The position numbers and the translations under genes are program-made. Of a DNA stretch of 64,000 bases, positions 37,010 through 47,253 are shown one piece after another. The stretch is from contig NZ_CP113097.1 in assembly GCF_026625125.1 (NCBI RefSeq), forward strand, positions 1,240,001 to 1,304,000, written 5' to 3'. Each line of letters opens with the position of its first letter. Position 1 is the first letter of the stretch. The notes under the pieces were generated by a model, which did not search any database, was not told the origin of the DNA, and saw only the letters and a list, made by a program, of their open reading frames with translations. The DNA comes from Pseudomonas putida (GTDB lineage: Bacteria > Pseudomonadota > Gammaproteobacteria > Pseudomonadales > Pseudomonadaceae).

Positions 37010-39277
37010 ATGATTCGCCGCACCTTGCCTGCTGTTCTCACCTTGTTGTTCTGCGCATCTGCACTGGCCGGGCAGCAGACGCTGTTCAGCTTCGTGCGCC
37101 CGGCCTCGGTCGTCAATGTGGTGACCGAAGGGGCGGGGATGCCGCAGTACAACGCAGAACAGACCGCAGAAGGCGAGGTGTTGCGGCGGGTGGTGTTCAA
37201 CCCGGTTGAACGGCCTACCCTGCGCCTGAGCCCACAGAGTGGCGCATGGGATTGGTCGGCTGGGCAGTTTCTGACCTTGCGCTTGCAAAGTGCCATGGAT
37301 TGGGCGCTGACCGTGGATGTCACAGTGCTGGGCAGCGACGGGCGTACTCTGACCAGCCGCATCGACCTGCCGGCAGGGCCTGCGCAGACGGTCATGGTGC
37401 CGCTCAAGGCCAGTTCCCCCCTTAGCCAGGGCATGCGCGCCGGCCCGCCGATGCCCTGGAACCATGAGGGGCAACGGTTGCTGCTGACCAGCAGCGCCGG
37501 TGAGGTCGATCTCAAGCAGGTGGTTTCCGTCAGCTTGAGCATTCCCGGCCCCAAGGTTGCGCAGAACCTGCTGATCGAGAAGGTCGGTATCCAGGACGAT
37601 GACCTTGCCTACCAGGCCGCCTACCACGCACTGATCGACGCTTACGGCCAGTCCACCCGCAGCCGCTGGCCCGAGAAGGTGGTCAACGATGAACAACTGA
37701 AAGCTGCCGACAGCCGCGAGCAGCAACAGCTCAAGGCCTGGCTGGCCGAGCATCACGAGCAACAACTGGACATCTACGGCGGGCTGCTGGCGGGGCCGGC
37801 GTTCGAGGCCAAGGGTTTCTTCCGTACCGAAAAGCGTGACGGCCGCTGGCACCTGGTAACCCCCGATGGCCATCCGTTCTACTCGTTGGGCGTCAATGCC
37901 GTGGCTGCCGATGGCGGGCGTACCTATGTCGCAGGGCGCGAAGGCATGTTCGAGGCGCTACCGGGCGAAGGTGACGCACTCGGCGCCTTTTATGGCGAGA
38001 GCAACAACGATGATGGCAATGCCTCGTCGCAGGGGCGCAACTTCAAGAAAGGGCGTTGGTTCGATTTCTATGCGGCCAACATTCACCGCGCCCATGGCAA
38101 GCCTTGCCCGCCAGAGGGCGAATCGCAACCTGCCACGCCCTGCCCGCCGCCTGCGCTGGACAGTGCTCGTTGGCAGGCGCACACGCTCGACCGGTTGCAG
38201 GCCTGGGGCTTCAACACCCTGGGCAACTGGAGCGACCCCGAGCTCGGCCAGGCCAAGCGCATGCCTTATACACTGCCGCTGTCGATCGTCGGTGACTATG
38301 CCAGCATCAGCACAGGCATGGACTGGTGGGGGCGCATGCCAGACCCGTTCGATCCGCGTTTCGCCATGGCCACCGAGCGTGCCGTGGCCATCGCCGCACG
38401 TGACCACCGGGATGACCCCTGGCTGATCGGTTACTTCGCCGACAACGAGCTGGCCTGGGCTGCGCCTGGCAACGACCCGAAGGCCCGTTACGGCCTTGCC
38501 TATGGCACCCTGCGTCTGACAACCGATGTGCCGGCCAAGCGTGCTTTTCTCAAGCAATTGCGCGACAAGTACCGCAACCAGCAGGGGCTGTCCAAGGCCT
38601 GGGGCATCGACCTGCAAGCCTGGGAGTTGATGGAAGACCCGGGCTTCGAGGCGCCGCTGCCCAACCCCGAGCACCCTGAGATCGAACGCGATTACCAGCA
38701 CTTCCAGCAGGTGTTCGCTGAAACCTATTTCAAGACCATCGCCGATTCGCTGAACTGGCATGCGCCCAACCACCTTCTGCTGGGCGGGCGCTTTGCCGTC
38801 AGCACACCCGAAGCGGTCAAGGCCTGCGCCGAGTTCTGCGACGTGCTGAGCTTCAACTTCTATACCCTCAAACCCGACGACGGCTACGACTTCGCCCGCC
38901 TGGCCGAGCTGGACAAGCCCGTGCTGGTGTCCGAATTCCAGTTCGGTTCGCGTGACCGTGGGCCTTTCTGGCCGGGGCCGGTGGAAGTGGCACGTGAAGA
39001 GGAGCGGGGGCCGGCCTACGGCAACTTCCTCAAGGCGGCATTGGCGCAGCCGATGATCGTCGGTGCCCACTGGTTCCAATACCTCGACCAGCCCGCCAGC
39101 GGGCGCTTGCTCGATGGTGAGAACGGGCACCTTGGCTTGGTGGCGATCACCGATATGCCGTATCCGGCTTTTGTCGAGGCGGTGCGCAAGAGTAACCGGC
39201 AGGCCGTTGGTCAGTTGAGCAGCCTGTTGCACAAAGAGGGCTCTACCTCGGGCGCGGCAACCGAAGAGGCACCCTGA
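37010..39277 (+). CDS. secreted agarase-like glycoside hydrolase (clan GH-A)
   Basis: 755 residues with a Sec signal peptide (about 1-21, ending ASALA). An N-terminal carbohydrate-binding-like beta domain (about 25-215) precedes a TIM-barrel with FADNELAW (Asn479-Glu480, acid/base) and VSEFQFG (Glu642, nucleophile), the clan GH-A pattern. Overall layout fits GH50-type beta-agarases, which is how such Pseudomonas proteins are labelled, though the natural substrate in this soil genus is probably another beta-galactan. AGGAG upstream of ATG 37010. Confidence 0.8.
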   Translation: MIRRTLPAVLTLLFCASALAGQQTLFSFVRPASVVNVVTEGAGMPQYNAEQTAEGEVLRRVVFNPVERPTLRLSPQSGAWDWSAGQFLTLRLQSAMDWALTVDVTVLGSDGRTLTSRIDLPAGPAQTVMVPLKASSPLSQGMRAGPPMPWNHEGQRLLLTSSAGEVDLKQVVSVSLSIPGPKVAQNLLIEKVGIQDDDLAYQAAYHALIDAYGQSTRSRWPEKVVNDEQLKAADSREQQQLKAWLAEHHEQQLDIYGGLLAGPAFEAKGFFRTEKRDGRWHLVTPDGHPFYSLGVNAVAADGGRTYVAGREGMFEALPGEGDALGAFYGESNNDDGNASSQGRNFKKGRWFDFYAANIHRAHGKPCPPEGESQPATPCPPPALDSARWQAHTLDRLQAWGFNTLGNWSDPELGQAKRMPYTLPLSIVGDYASISTGMDWWGRMPDPFDPRFAMATERAVAIAARDHRDDPWLIGYFADNELAWAAPGNDPKARYGLAYGTLRLTTDVPAKRAFLKQLRDKYRNQQGLSKAWGIDLQAWELMEDPGFEAPLPNPEHPEIERDYQHFQQVFAETYFKTIADSLNWHAPNHLLLGGRFAVSTPEAVKACAEFCDVLSFNFYTLKPDDGYDFARLAELDKPVLVSEFQFGSRDRGPFWPGPVEVAREEERGPAYGNFLKAALAQPMIVGAHWFQYLDQPASGRLLDGENGHLGLVAITDMPYPAFVEAVRKSNRQAVGQLSSLLHKEGSTSGAATEEAP

Positions 39278-39383
39278 AAAGGGTGCTTTTCTGCGTGATC
39301 AACCCGCCTTGCCCAGTAGGCAAAACCGCCAACTACTGAAACAATGCCCCCTTTTTCGGCAAGGTCGAACGGAGAACGAGCGG

Positions 39384-40529
39384 GTGCAGATCCAGGGTCA
39401 CTATGAGCTGAAGTTCGAGGCAGTGCGCGAAGCGTTCGCGGCATTGTTCGATGATCCTCAGGAGCGCGGCGCCGCGCTGTGCATTCAAGTCGGTGGCGAG
39501 ACGGTAATCGACCTTTGGGCGGGCAGTGCCGACAAAGACGGCCAGCAGGCCTGGCACAGCGATACCCTCGCCAATCTGTTCTCCTGCACCAAGACGTTCA
39601 CTGCCGTCACGGCGCTGCAGCTGGTCGGTGAGGGCAAGCTGGCGCTGGATGCACCGGTGGCGCGCTATTGGCCAGAGTTTGCCCAGGCAGGCAAGGAGAG
39701 CGTCACCCTGCGCCAACTGCTCAGCCACAGGGCGGGTTTGCCCGCTATCCGCGAGCTGCTGCCAGCAGAGGCCCTGTATGACTGGCAAACCATGGTCGAT
39801 GCACTGGCCGCCGAGACGCCTTGGTGGGCGCCGGGTACCGCGCATGGCTATGCCGCCATCACCTACGGCTGGCTGATCGGCGAGTTGATCCGCCGCGCCG
39901 ATGGCCGTGGCCCAGGGGAGTCGATCGTGGCGCGTACCGCGCGGCCGCTGGGGCTCGACTTCCACGTAGGCCTGGCGGACGATGAATTCCACCGTGTGGC
40001 GCATATTGCGCGCGGCAAGGGCAACGCCGGCGATGCCGCCGCCCAGCGCCTGCTGCAGGTGACCATGCGTGAGCCCGAGGCGTTGTCTACCCGTGCGTTC
40101 ACCAACCCGCCGGCCATCCTCACCAGTACCAACAAGCCTGAGTGGCGCCGCATGCAGCAACCGGCGGCCAATGGCCACGGCAATGCCCGTAGCCTGGCGG
40201 GTTTCTACGCCGGCCTGCTCGACGGCAGCCTGCTCGAGTCCGAGCTGCTCGATGAACTGACGCGTGAACACAGCATCGGCGAGGATCGCACCCTGCTGAC
40301 CAAGACGCGCTTCGGCCTTGGCTGCATGCTGGACCAGCCCGCCGTGGCCAACGCCACTTTCGGCCTGGGGGCGCGGGCCTTTGGCCATCCCGGCGCAGGG
40401 GGTTCGGTCGGTTTTGCCGACCCCGAGCACGACGTTGCTTTCGGTTTCGTGGTCAATACCCTCGGCCCTTACGTGCTCATGGATCCCAGGGCCCAGCAAC
40501 TGGTGCGTGTCCTTGGCACTTGCCTTTGA
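39384..40529 (+). CDS. EstB-type serine hydrolase (beta-lactamase family, family VIII esterase)
   Basis: 381 residues with the class C beta-lactamase fold. S-x-x-K is Ser67-Cys-Thr-Lys70 (LFSCTKTFTA), the tyrosine motif is Tyr156 (HGYAAITYG), and HPGAGGS stands for the third (KTG-like) motif. Such enzymes usually cleave short-chain esters rather than beta-lactams. GTG at 39384 is chosen for GGAG upstream and for a usual N-terminus (VQIQGHYELKFE). No signal peptide, so cytoplasmic. Confidence 0.88.
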   Translation: MQIQGHYELKFEAVREAFAALFDDPQERGAALCIQVGGETVIDLWAGSADKDGQQAWHSDTLANLFSCTKTFTAVTALQLVGEGKLALDAPVARYWPEFAQAGKESVTLRQLLSHRAGLPAIRELLPAEALYDWQTMVDALAAETPWWAPGTAHGYAAITYGWLIGELIRRADGRGPGESIVARTARPLGLDFHVGLADDEFHRVAHIARGKGNAGDAAAQRLLQVTMREPEALSTRAFTNPPAILTSTNKPEWRRMQQPAANGHGNARSLAGFYAGLLDGSLLESELLDELTREHSIGEDRTLLTKTRFGLGCMLDQPAVANATFGLGARAFGHPGAGGSVGFADPEHDVAFGFVVNTLGPYVLMDPRAQQLVRVLGTCL

Positions 40530-40628
40530 TCGGGTAACGCGGGTATTGCGCAATCCCTTTGACTATCCTCAATGCCAACGCCTCGAGTGTGTGGGCAAAA
40601 TTTCTTTCTATTTCATGGTGTATCGCTG

Positions 40629-41612
40629 ATGTCTTCACATAAAACCTTAGCTCTCGCCCTGTGCCTGACCGCCATGACCGGCTGCGCCAGCCATTCCCAG
40701 GATGCCTCCAAGGGCGGCCTCAGCAACTGGTGGCCATTCGGTTCGGACGAGGTCGCCGAGCAGGAAGTGAAGCAGGCCGTTACCGAAAAAGTCGCCAAGG
40801 CCGATGCCAAGTCCGAGAGCGCCAGCCGCTGGTGGTGGCCATTTGGCGGTGACGACAAGCAGGCCAAGGGCCCGGTTGTGCCAAAAATTGACGAAAAAGC
40901 CACTCAGGCCTGGCTCGATCAGTACGAGCCAAAGCTGCGTGAAGCGATCAAGGACAGCAAGCTGGAGTTGGAGCGCCGCGAGAATGTGCTGGTGGTGACC
41001 CTCCCGGCTGACAGCTCCTACAACCCGGATCGTCCGAACATGCTGCTGCCCATGAGCCTGGGCCCGATTACCCGTGTGGCCAAGGCGGTCGAGGGCGATC
41101 CCAAGACTGCCGTGCTGGTGCTTGGCCACGCCGACACCAGCGGTGCTGCGGCTACCAACCAGAAGCTCAGCCTGGAGCGCGCCGCTTCGGTGTCGGCGAT
41201 TTTCCGCTTGAGCGGTTTGAACCGTGACCGCCTGTCCCTCAAGGGCATGGGTTCGGAAATGCCGCGGGCAGCGAACGACAGCGTTGAAGGCCGTGCCCTG
41301 AACCGCCGCGTGGAGATGCTGCTGACCCCGCAGAACACCATGCTTGCTTTGATGGCCAAGTATCAGCGGCCAGCGCCGGCACCGAGCACGATGGTAGCTG
41401 TCCAGGACACCAAGGCACCTGCCACCAAGCCAGCCGAGACCAAGCCAGCCGCCAAGGCAGCGGCCAAACCTGCTGCGAAGAAGCCTGTAGCCAAAGCCAA
41501 GGCATCGACCAAAACCGCCGCTAAAAAGAAAGCCGCGCCGGCCAAGCCCGCGGCCAAGAAAGCTACCGCCGAGAAAAAAGTAGCCGCCAATAGCCCTGCG
41601 AAGACCAACTGA
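40629..41612 (+). CDS. OmpA-family lipoprotein with histone-H1-like lysine/alanine tail
   Basis: 327 residues. Lipobox MTGC (Cys18), two repeats of [21 protein letters not shown] type (about 30-78), an OmpA domain (about 130-240, [10 protein letters not shown] and RALNRRVEM), and a 75-residue C-terminal tail of Lys, Ala and Pro units (KPAA, KAAA) like AlgP or histone H1. The tail is in frame with the OmpA domain and is not a frameshift. No strong SD precedes ATG 40629. It could bind peptidoglycan and an acidic polymer at once. Confidence 0.88.
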   Translation: MSSHKTLALALCLTAMTGCASHSQDASKGGLSNWWPFGSDEVAEQEVKQAVTEKVAKADAKSESASRWWWPFGGDDKQAKGPVVPKIDEKATQAWLDQYEPKLREAIKDSKLELERRENVLVVTLPADSSYNPDRPNMLLPMSLGPITRVAKAVEGDPKTAVLVLGHADTSGAAATNQKLSLERAASVSAIFRLSGLNRDRLSLKGMGSEMPRAANDSVEGRALNRRVEMLLTPQNTMLALMAKYQRPAPAPSTMVAVQDTKAPATKPAETKPAAKAAAKPAAKKPVAKAKASTKTAAKKKAAPAKPAAKKATAEKKVAANSPAKTN

Positions 41613-41631
41613 TCGTCAAGGAAACGCAGCC

Positions 41632-42279
41632 ATGACCCAATCCCTGGCCGATATGCGCCGCGACTACACCCGTGATGGCCTGGCTGAAGCCCAGGCGCCG
41701 GGGGAGCCGTTCGCTTTGTTCCACCAGTGGTTCGCCGATGCGGTGAAGACCGAGCAGCCCCCGGTGGAGGCCAATGCCATGACGCTCGCCACGGTCGACG
41801 GTGATGGCCGTCCCCATTGCCGTGTATTGCTGCTCAAGGGGCTCGATGACCGCGGCTTCACCTTCTTTACCAACTACGACAGCGCCAAGGGCCAGCAACT
41901 GCTGGCCAACCCCTACGCTGCCATGACCTTTTTCTGGCCGGCGCTGGAGCGTCAGGTGCGCATCGAAGGGCGTGTGGAAAAGGTTACGCCCCAAGAGTCG
42001 GATGACTATTACCAGGTCCGTCCGCTGGGTAGCCGCCTTGGCGCATGGGCTTCACCGCAAAGCCGGGTGATTGCCAGTCGCGAGGCGCTAGAAGGGCTGG
42101 TGAAGGCCACTGAAGCGCGGTTCTGCAACACCCAGCCACACTGCCCCGAGCATTGGGGAGGCTACCGCGTGCTGCCGGAGCGCATCGAGTTCTGGCAGGG
42201 ACGGGCGAGCCGGCTGCATGATCGGCTGAACTATCGGTGGGTCGATGGCCAGTGGCTGCGCGAGCGCCTGGCGCCGTAG
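41632..42279 (+). CDS. pdxH: pyridoxine/pyridoxamine 5'-phosphate oxidase
   Basis: FMN enzyme making pyridoxal 5'-phosphate; 215 residues, the normal length. [28 protein letters not shown] and the C-terminal [17 protein letters not shown] with RLHDR are the family signatures. The start at 41632 ([14 protein letters not shown]) lies 19 bases after the OmpA lipoprotein gene, so the two may share a transcript. Confidence 0.97.
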   Translation: MTQSLADMRRDYTRDGLAEAQAPGEPFALFHQWFADAVKTEQPPVEANAMTLATVDGDGRPHCRVLLLKGLDDRGFTFFTNYDSAKGQQLLANPYAAMTFFWPALERQVRIEGRVEKVTPQESDDYYQVRPLGSRLGAWASPQSRVIASREALEGLVKATEARFCNTQPHCPEHWGGYRVLPERIEFWQGRASRLHDRLNYRWVDGQWLRERLAP

Positions 42280-42286
42280 GGTGCGG

Positions 42287-42305
42287 GGGGCTGCTTGGCA
42301 GCCCC
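42287..42305. repeat. short GGGGCTGC hairpin after pdxH
   Basis: GGGGCTGC-TTG-GCAGCCCC, an eight-pair stem starting eight bases after the pdxH stop. No T-tract follows. Same family as the hairpins at 10152 and 18791. Confidence 0.7.
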
Positions 42306-42479
42306 AGCATGCCGTTAGTACTTCAATGCAGTAAACCCTGACTATCTTCTGTCTAGATGTCCAGGCCCGGCTCGGAGGCTGTACCGTAGCTGAACGGAAA
42401 TATTTTTTATGGCTTTGCTACCGTGACAGCCGTCGAAGTGCAGCGTCTAATGGACACCTGACTTATGGAGACTTTACCC

Positions 42480-42944
42480 ATGCGTAAATCCGCTTTGCTG
42501 GTGGCGACGTTCACCACCCTGTCGTTGCTGTTGGGCGGCTGTGCTTCCAGCCTGACCGGCGACAGCTACTCCCGTGATGAGGCCCGTCGCGTGCAGACCG
42601 TGCGCATGGGGACCATCGAGTCCCTGCGTCCGGTCAAGATCGAAGGCACCAAAACCCCAATCGGCGGCGGTGCAGGCGCAATCGTCGGTGGTGTTGCCGG
42701 CAGTGCCATTGGTGGTGGCCGTGGCAGTATCGTTGCTGCGGTAATCGGCGCCGTGGCGGGTGGCCTGGCGGGTTCCGCTGCCGAGGAAGGTATCACCCGC
42801 ACCCAAGGTGTCGAAATTACCGTGCGTGAGGACGATGGCAGCATGCGCGCCTACGTGCAGGCCGTGCAGGAGAACGAAATCTTCCGCGTCGGTGATCGTG
42901 TGCGCATCATGACAGTCGACGGTACCAGCCGCGTTACGCACTGA
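42480..42944 (+). CDS. SlyB/Pcp-like glycine-zipper lipoprotein
   Basis: 154 residues. Lipobox LLGGC (Cys21), then a glycine-zipper 2TM segment (GGGAGAIVGGVAGSAIGGG, about 61-95) and a short beta domain ending VDGTSRVTH, the layout of SlyB/Pcp outer-membrane lipoproteins. GGAG lies upstream of ATG 42480; an in-frame ATG at 42465 is less likely. The preceding 200 bases carry no gene. A bidirectional terminator follows. Confidence 0.9.
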   Translation: MRKSALLVATFTTLSLLLGGCASSLTGDSYSRDEARRVQTVRMGTIESLRPVKIEGTKTPIGGGAGAIVGGVAGSAIGGGRGSIVAAVIGAVAGGLAGSAAEEGITRTQGVEITVREDDGSMRAYVQAVQENEIFRVGDRVRIMTVDGTSRVTH

Positions 42945-42956
42945 TTGCGGCAAAAA

Positions 42957-42995
42957 CAAAACCCCGAACTGGGCAGGCCCGTTCGGGGTTTTTTA
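42957..42995. terminator. bidirectional terminator between the SlyB-like and FAD-dehydrogenase genes
   Basis: AAAACCCCGAAC, loop, GTTCGGGGTTTTTT. T-tracts on both strands for converging genes. Confidence 0.92.
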
Positions 42996-43063
42996 TTGGC
43001 CTGTCCTGGCCCTGTCGCTGGCAATCCGGCTCCAGGCTTCATGCTGGGGTAGGCGCTGGCGGC

Positions 43064-44671
43064 TTACAGCCCGAGGATGTCCCGCGCCACGGCCTCGGCA
43101 ATGCGAATGCCATCAACGCCCGCCGAGAGGATGCCCCCGGCATACCCGGCACCCTCACCTGCAGGGAACAGCCCCTTCACGTTCAGGCTCTGGTAATCCG
43201 TGCCGCGGGTAATGCGCAGCGGCGAGGAGGTACGTGTCTCGATCCCGGTGAGCACAGCGTCATGCAGGTTGTAGCCTTTGATCTGTCGATCGAAGGCTGG
43301 CAGCGCCTCGCGGATTGCCTCGATGGCGAAAGCCGGCAAACTTGGCGCCAGGTCACCCAAGGTCACGCCCGGCTTGTAGGACGGCTCGACGCTACCCAGC
43401 GCGGTGGAGGGTTTGCCTGCCACGAAGTCGCCGACCAGCTGCGCCGGTGCCTGATAGTTGCTGCCGCCCATCACGTAGGCGTGCGCTTCCAGGCGCTCCT
43501 GCAGTTCGATACCGGCCAGCGGGCCGCCCGGGTAATCGCGCTCAGGGTCGATACCGACCACGATGCCGGAGTTGGCGTTGCGCTCGTTACGCGAATACTG
43601 GCTCATGCCATTGGTAACGACGCGGCCTGGTTCGCTGGTGGCTGCGACCACGGTGCCGCCCGGGCACATGCAGAAGCTGTACACAGAGCGGCCGTTCTTG
43701 GCGTGGTACACCAGCTTGTAGTCAGCGGCACCCAATTTCGGGTGGCCGGCATATTTGCCAAGGCGCGCCTTGTCGATCAGTGTTTGCGGGTGCTCGATAC
43801 GGAAGCCCACCGAGAACGGCTTGGCCTCCATGAACACGCCTTTGCCGTGCAGCATGCGGAAGGTATCGCGGGCGCTGTGGCCCAGGGCAAGCACCACATG
43901 GCGCGACTGCAACTGCTCGCCGCTCTCCAGCACCACGCCGCTCAGTTGGCCATCGTCGAGCAACAGGTCGGTGACCTTCTCCTGGAAGCGCACTTCGCCG
44001 CCCAGGGCGATGATGTCCTGGCGCATCTGCTCGACCATGCCGGTCAGGCGGAAAGTACCGATATGCGGCTTGTTGATGTAGAGGATTTCGTCCGGCGCAC
44101 CGGCTTTGACGAACTCCTCCAGTACCTTGCGGCCATGGTGAAGCGGGTCCTTGATCTGGCTGTACAGCTTGCCGTCGGAGAAGGTCCCGGCACCGCCTTC
44201 GCCGAATTGTACGTTGGACTCGGGGTTGAGCACGCTCTTGCGCCACAGGCCCCAGGTGTCCTTGGTGCGCTGGCGCACTTCCTTGCCACGCTCGAGGATG
44301 ATCGGCTTGAAGCCCATCTGGGCCAGCAGCAGGCCGGCGAAGATGCCGCACGGGCCGAAGCCGACCACGATCGGGCGCTCCTGCAGGTCGGCCGGTGCGT
44401 GGCCAACGAACTTGTAGGTGACATCCGGCGCGACGGTGATGTTGCGGTCGTCAGCGAACTTGCCCAGCAGCTCCGCTTCGTTGCTGGTTTCAAGGTCGAT
44501 GGTGTAGATGAACAGCAGTTCGCTGTTCTTCTTGCGCGCATCGTAGCTGCGCTTGAACAGGTTGAAGCTGAGCAGTTGCTCATCACGGATGCCCAAGCGC
44601 TGAACAATGGCTTCGCGCAGCGCTTCGTCGGGATGGTCCAGGGGCAGCTTCAGTTCGGTGATTCGTAGCAT
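43064..44671 (-). CDS. NAD(P)/FAD-dependent dehydrogenase of unknown substrate
   Basis: 535 residues. A small N-terminal domain (about 1-95) precedes the FAD-binding GFGPCGIFAGLLLAQ (about 104-118). VVLALGHSARDTF and GEGAGYAGGILSAGVDGI fit the COG2509 group of uncharacterised FAD-dependent dehydrogenases. ATG 44671 (MLRITELKLPLD) is chosen; an upstream in-frame start at 44695 is unlikely. Family members are linked to tRNA or lipid redox steps only by weak context, so no substrate is given. Confidence 0.88.
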   Translation of the reverse strand: MLRITELKLPLDHPDEALREAIVQRLGIRDEQLLSFNLFKRSYDARKKNSELLFIYTIDLETSNEAELLGKFADDRNITVAPDVTYKFVGHAPADLQERPIVVGFGPCGIFAGLLLAQMGFKPIILERGKEVRQRTKDTWGLWRKSVLNPESNVQFGEGGAGTFSDGKLYSQIKDPLHHGRKVLEEFVKAGAPDEILYINKPHIGTFRLTGMVEQMRQDIIALGGEVRFQEKVTDLLLDDGQLSGVVLESGEQLQSRHVVLALGHSARDTFRMLHGKGVFMEAKPFSVGFRIEHPQTLIDKARLGKYAGHPKLGAADYKLVYHAKNGRSVYSFCMCPGGTVVAATSEPGRVVTNGMSQYSRNERNANSGIVVGIDPERDYPGGPLAGIELQERLEAHAYVMGGSNYQAPAQLVGDFVAGKPSTALGSVEPSYKPGVTLGDLAPSLPAFAIEAIREALPAFDRQIKGYNLHDAVLTGIETRTSSPLRITRGTDYQSLNVKGLFPAGEGAGYAGGILSAGVDGIRIAEAVARDILGL

Positions 44672-44774
44672 GGCAGGGTCCAGTATCCCGGCCATGGGCG
44701 GCCGGCGGCTTTACACAAACCGCCAAGTATAAGCTGTTCGCCGCCCTGACTGGCAGGATAAAAGTGCCCGGCGA

Positions 44775-45449
44775 TCAGTTGTCGCGTGCACCACCGTAGT
44801 AGCCGCAGCCCTGGAGGGTCTGGCCATCGATGCGCAGCTCGGCACGCAGGTGGTGCACGGCACCGGTGGCAGTATCGACGCAACGCTGCGGGGCAGCCCA
44901 CAGTTCCACATGCTGGCCGTTGGCTTCGCTGGTCAGGGTCAGGCCGCCGCCGGGCACTTCCTCTTCCAGGAAGGGCAGCGGCAATGGTTCCTTGCCAATG
45001 CGGTTGATCACCATGCCTTTGCCACTGGCCTTGACGTCCCACTCGGGCTCATGGCCGCTGGCGCGCAGGGTCAGTTGCTTGAAGTTGGGGTCTTCGCAGG
45101 CGCGGGTGGACGGATCCAGGCGGTACAGGGTGCGCACCTCGAGCTGACCGTCGTTGTCGGCCTGCTTGCTGCCGGTGAGGCGCCCGCGCACATCGGCGAA
45201 CAGTTTGTCACCGGCGGCGTCTGCCAGGTTCGCGGCTTCCTGCAAAATGCCGGTGCCGGCGACATCCTTGATCACGAACCGGCGGGCTTCGTTGCAGGGC
45301 TTGAACAGCAACTGGCCGCCACCGGCGCTCAACTCGCCCTGCATGCGTGTAGTGCCGATGTTCGGGTCGCTTGGTGGCGCGGCCAGCATCTGGCAGCCGG
45401 CGAACAGTGGCAGCAGGGCGGTGAGTACGAGGGAAGGGGTGAGGCGCAT
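44775..45449 (-). CDS. COG3650-type lipoprotein
   Basis: 224 residues with a signal and lipobox LFAGC (Cys19). Later parts have ASGHEPEWDVKASG and a closing LQGCGYYGGARDN, as in COG3650 membrane/lipo proteins and, more distantly, META/HslJ-type beta domains. Probably periplasmic-facing and outer-membrane attached. Role unknown. It is the gene immediately upstream of the FAD dehydrogenase on the same strand, about 100 bases away. Confidence 0.8.
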   Translation of the reverse strand: MRLTPSLVLTALLPLFAGCQMLAAPPSDPNIGTTRMQGELSAGGGQLLFKPCNEARRFVIKDVAGTGILQEAANLADAAGDKLFADVRGRLTGSKQADNDGQLEVRTLYRLDPSTRACEDPNFKQLTLRASGHEPEWDVKASGKGMVINRIGKEPLPLPFLEEEVPGGGLTLTSEANGQHVELWAAPQRCVDTATGAVHHLRAELRIDGQTLQGCGYYGGARDN

Positions 45450-45592
45450 GGGGCGGGGCTCCGGGATGCTTGCATGAAGTGCAGGCCACGGTACGCATGC
45501 CAGGCGCCGATCACAAGAGGTGGGTACGGGCGGTGCATCTGCATCAGGCAGAAAATGGCTTGAAGCCCTGATGCCATTCAGGTGAGCGATTT

Positions 45593-45764
45593 GGGGCCGC
45601 GTTGCGGCCCATCGCCGGCAAGCCGGCTCCCACTGGGACCGCGCAATTTTCGAGCGTTGCGCTGTAACTGCGGGAGCCGGCTTGAACGGGTAACGCGCAG
45701 GCCTGAAGAACTGCGCGGTCGAGGTGGGAGCCGGCTTGCCGGCGATGGGCTGCGTAGCAGCCCC
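45593..45764. repeat. inverted pair of REP elements (BIME-like)
   Basis: A REP copy at 45593-45633 (GGGCCGC hairpin, then ATCGCCGGCAAGCCGGCTCC) faces an inverted copy at 45724-45764. A partial copy (CGGGAGCCGGCTTG) is at 45671-45684. Between them, GACCGCGCA and TGCGCGGTC (45637-45645, 45712-45720) extend the symmetry. This is the typical P. putida REP type, in the 334-base gap before livF. No gene lies here. Confidence 0.9.
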
Positions 45765-45783
45765 GAAACGCTAACTGACAGCG

Positions 45784-46485
<702 letters not shown>

Positions 46486-47253
46486 TTACGCTTCCCCCAG
46501 GTAAGCTTTGATCACGTCAGGGTTGTCGCGAATTTCCTCCGGTGTGCCGTTTGCCAGGGGCGTGCCCTGGTTGATGACGACAATATGGTCGGAAATGCTC
46601 ATCACCAGCTTCATGTCGTGTTCGATCAGCAGCACGGTGACATCGTGCGACTCTCGCAGATAAGCGATCAGCGCTTTGAGATCCTCGGTTTCCTTGGGGT
46701 TCAGGCCCGCTGCCGGCTCGTCGAGCATGATGATCCGAGGCTGGGTCATCATGCAGCGGGCGATTTCCAGGCGGCGTTGCTGGCCGTAGGCGAGGGTGCC
46801 GGCGCTACGGTTGGCGAACTCGGTCAGGTTGACCTTCTCCAGCCAGTACTGCGCACGCTCCAAGGCCTCTTTCTCGCTGCGGCGGAAGCTTGGGGTCTTG
46901 AACAGGCCGGCCAAGAAGTTGGTGTTGAGGTGGCGGTGCTGGGCGATCAGCAGGTTTTCCAGCGCGGTCATCTCTTTGAACAGGCGCACATTCTGGAAGG
47001 TCCGCACCACGCCCTTGCGGGCGATCTGGTGGCCGGCCAGCCCCTGGATCGGCTGGCCATCGAGCAGAATGGTGCCGCCGCTGGGTTTGTAGAAACCCGT
47101 CAGGCAGTTGAACACCGTGGTCTTGCCGGCGCCGTTCGGGCCGATCAGCGCCACCACCTGTTTTTCCTTGACGGTCAGGCCCACGCCGTTGACCGCCAAC
47201 AAGCCGCCGAAGCGCATGCTCAGGCCGCTGACTTGCAGAATTTCGCGGCTCAT
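46486..47253 (-). CDS. livG: branched-chain amino acid ABC transporter ATPase LivG
   Basis: 255 residues. Walker [10 protein letters not shown] (about 38-46), [14 protein letters not shown] as signature region, Walker [14 protein letters not shown]. It overlaps livM by four bases (ATGA) and abuts livF. It forms a heterodimer with LivF on the inner membrane and powers uptake. Confidence 0.97.
   Translation of the reverse strand: MSREILQVSGLSMRFGGLLAVNGVGLTVKEKQVVALIGPNGAGKTTVFNCLTGFYKPSGGTILLDGQPIQGLAGHQIARKGVVRTFQNVRLFKEMTALENLLIAQHRHLNTNFLAGLFKTPSFRRSEKEALERAQYWLEKVNLTEFANRSAGTLAYGQQRRLEIARCMMTQPRIIMLDEPAAGLNPKETEDLKALIAYLRESHDVTVLLIEHDMKLVMSISDHIVVINQGTPLANGTPEEIRDNPDVIKAYLGEA

Noticed and set aside
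41390..41612. Lys/Ala-rich end of the OmpA lipoprotein as a frameshift product
   Set aside because: The frame is continuous, codon use is normal and similar tails occur in AlgP-type proteins.
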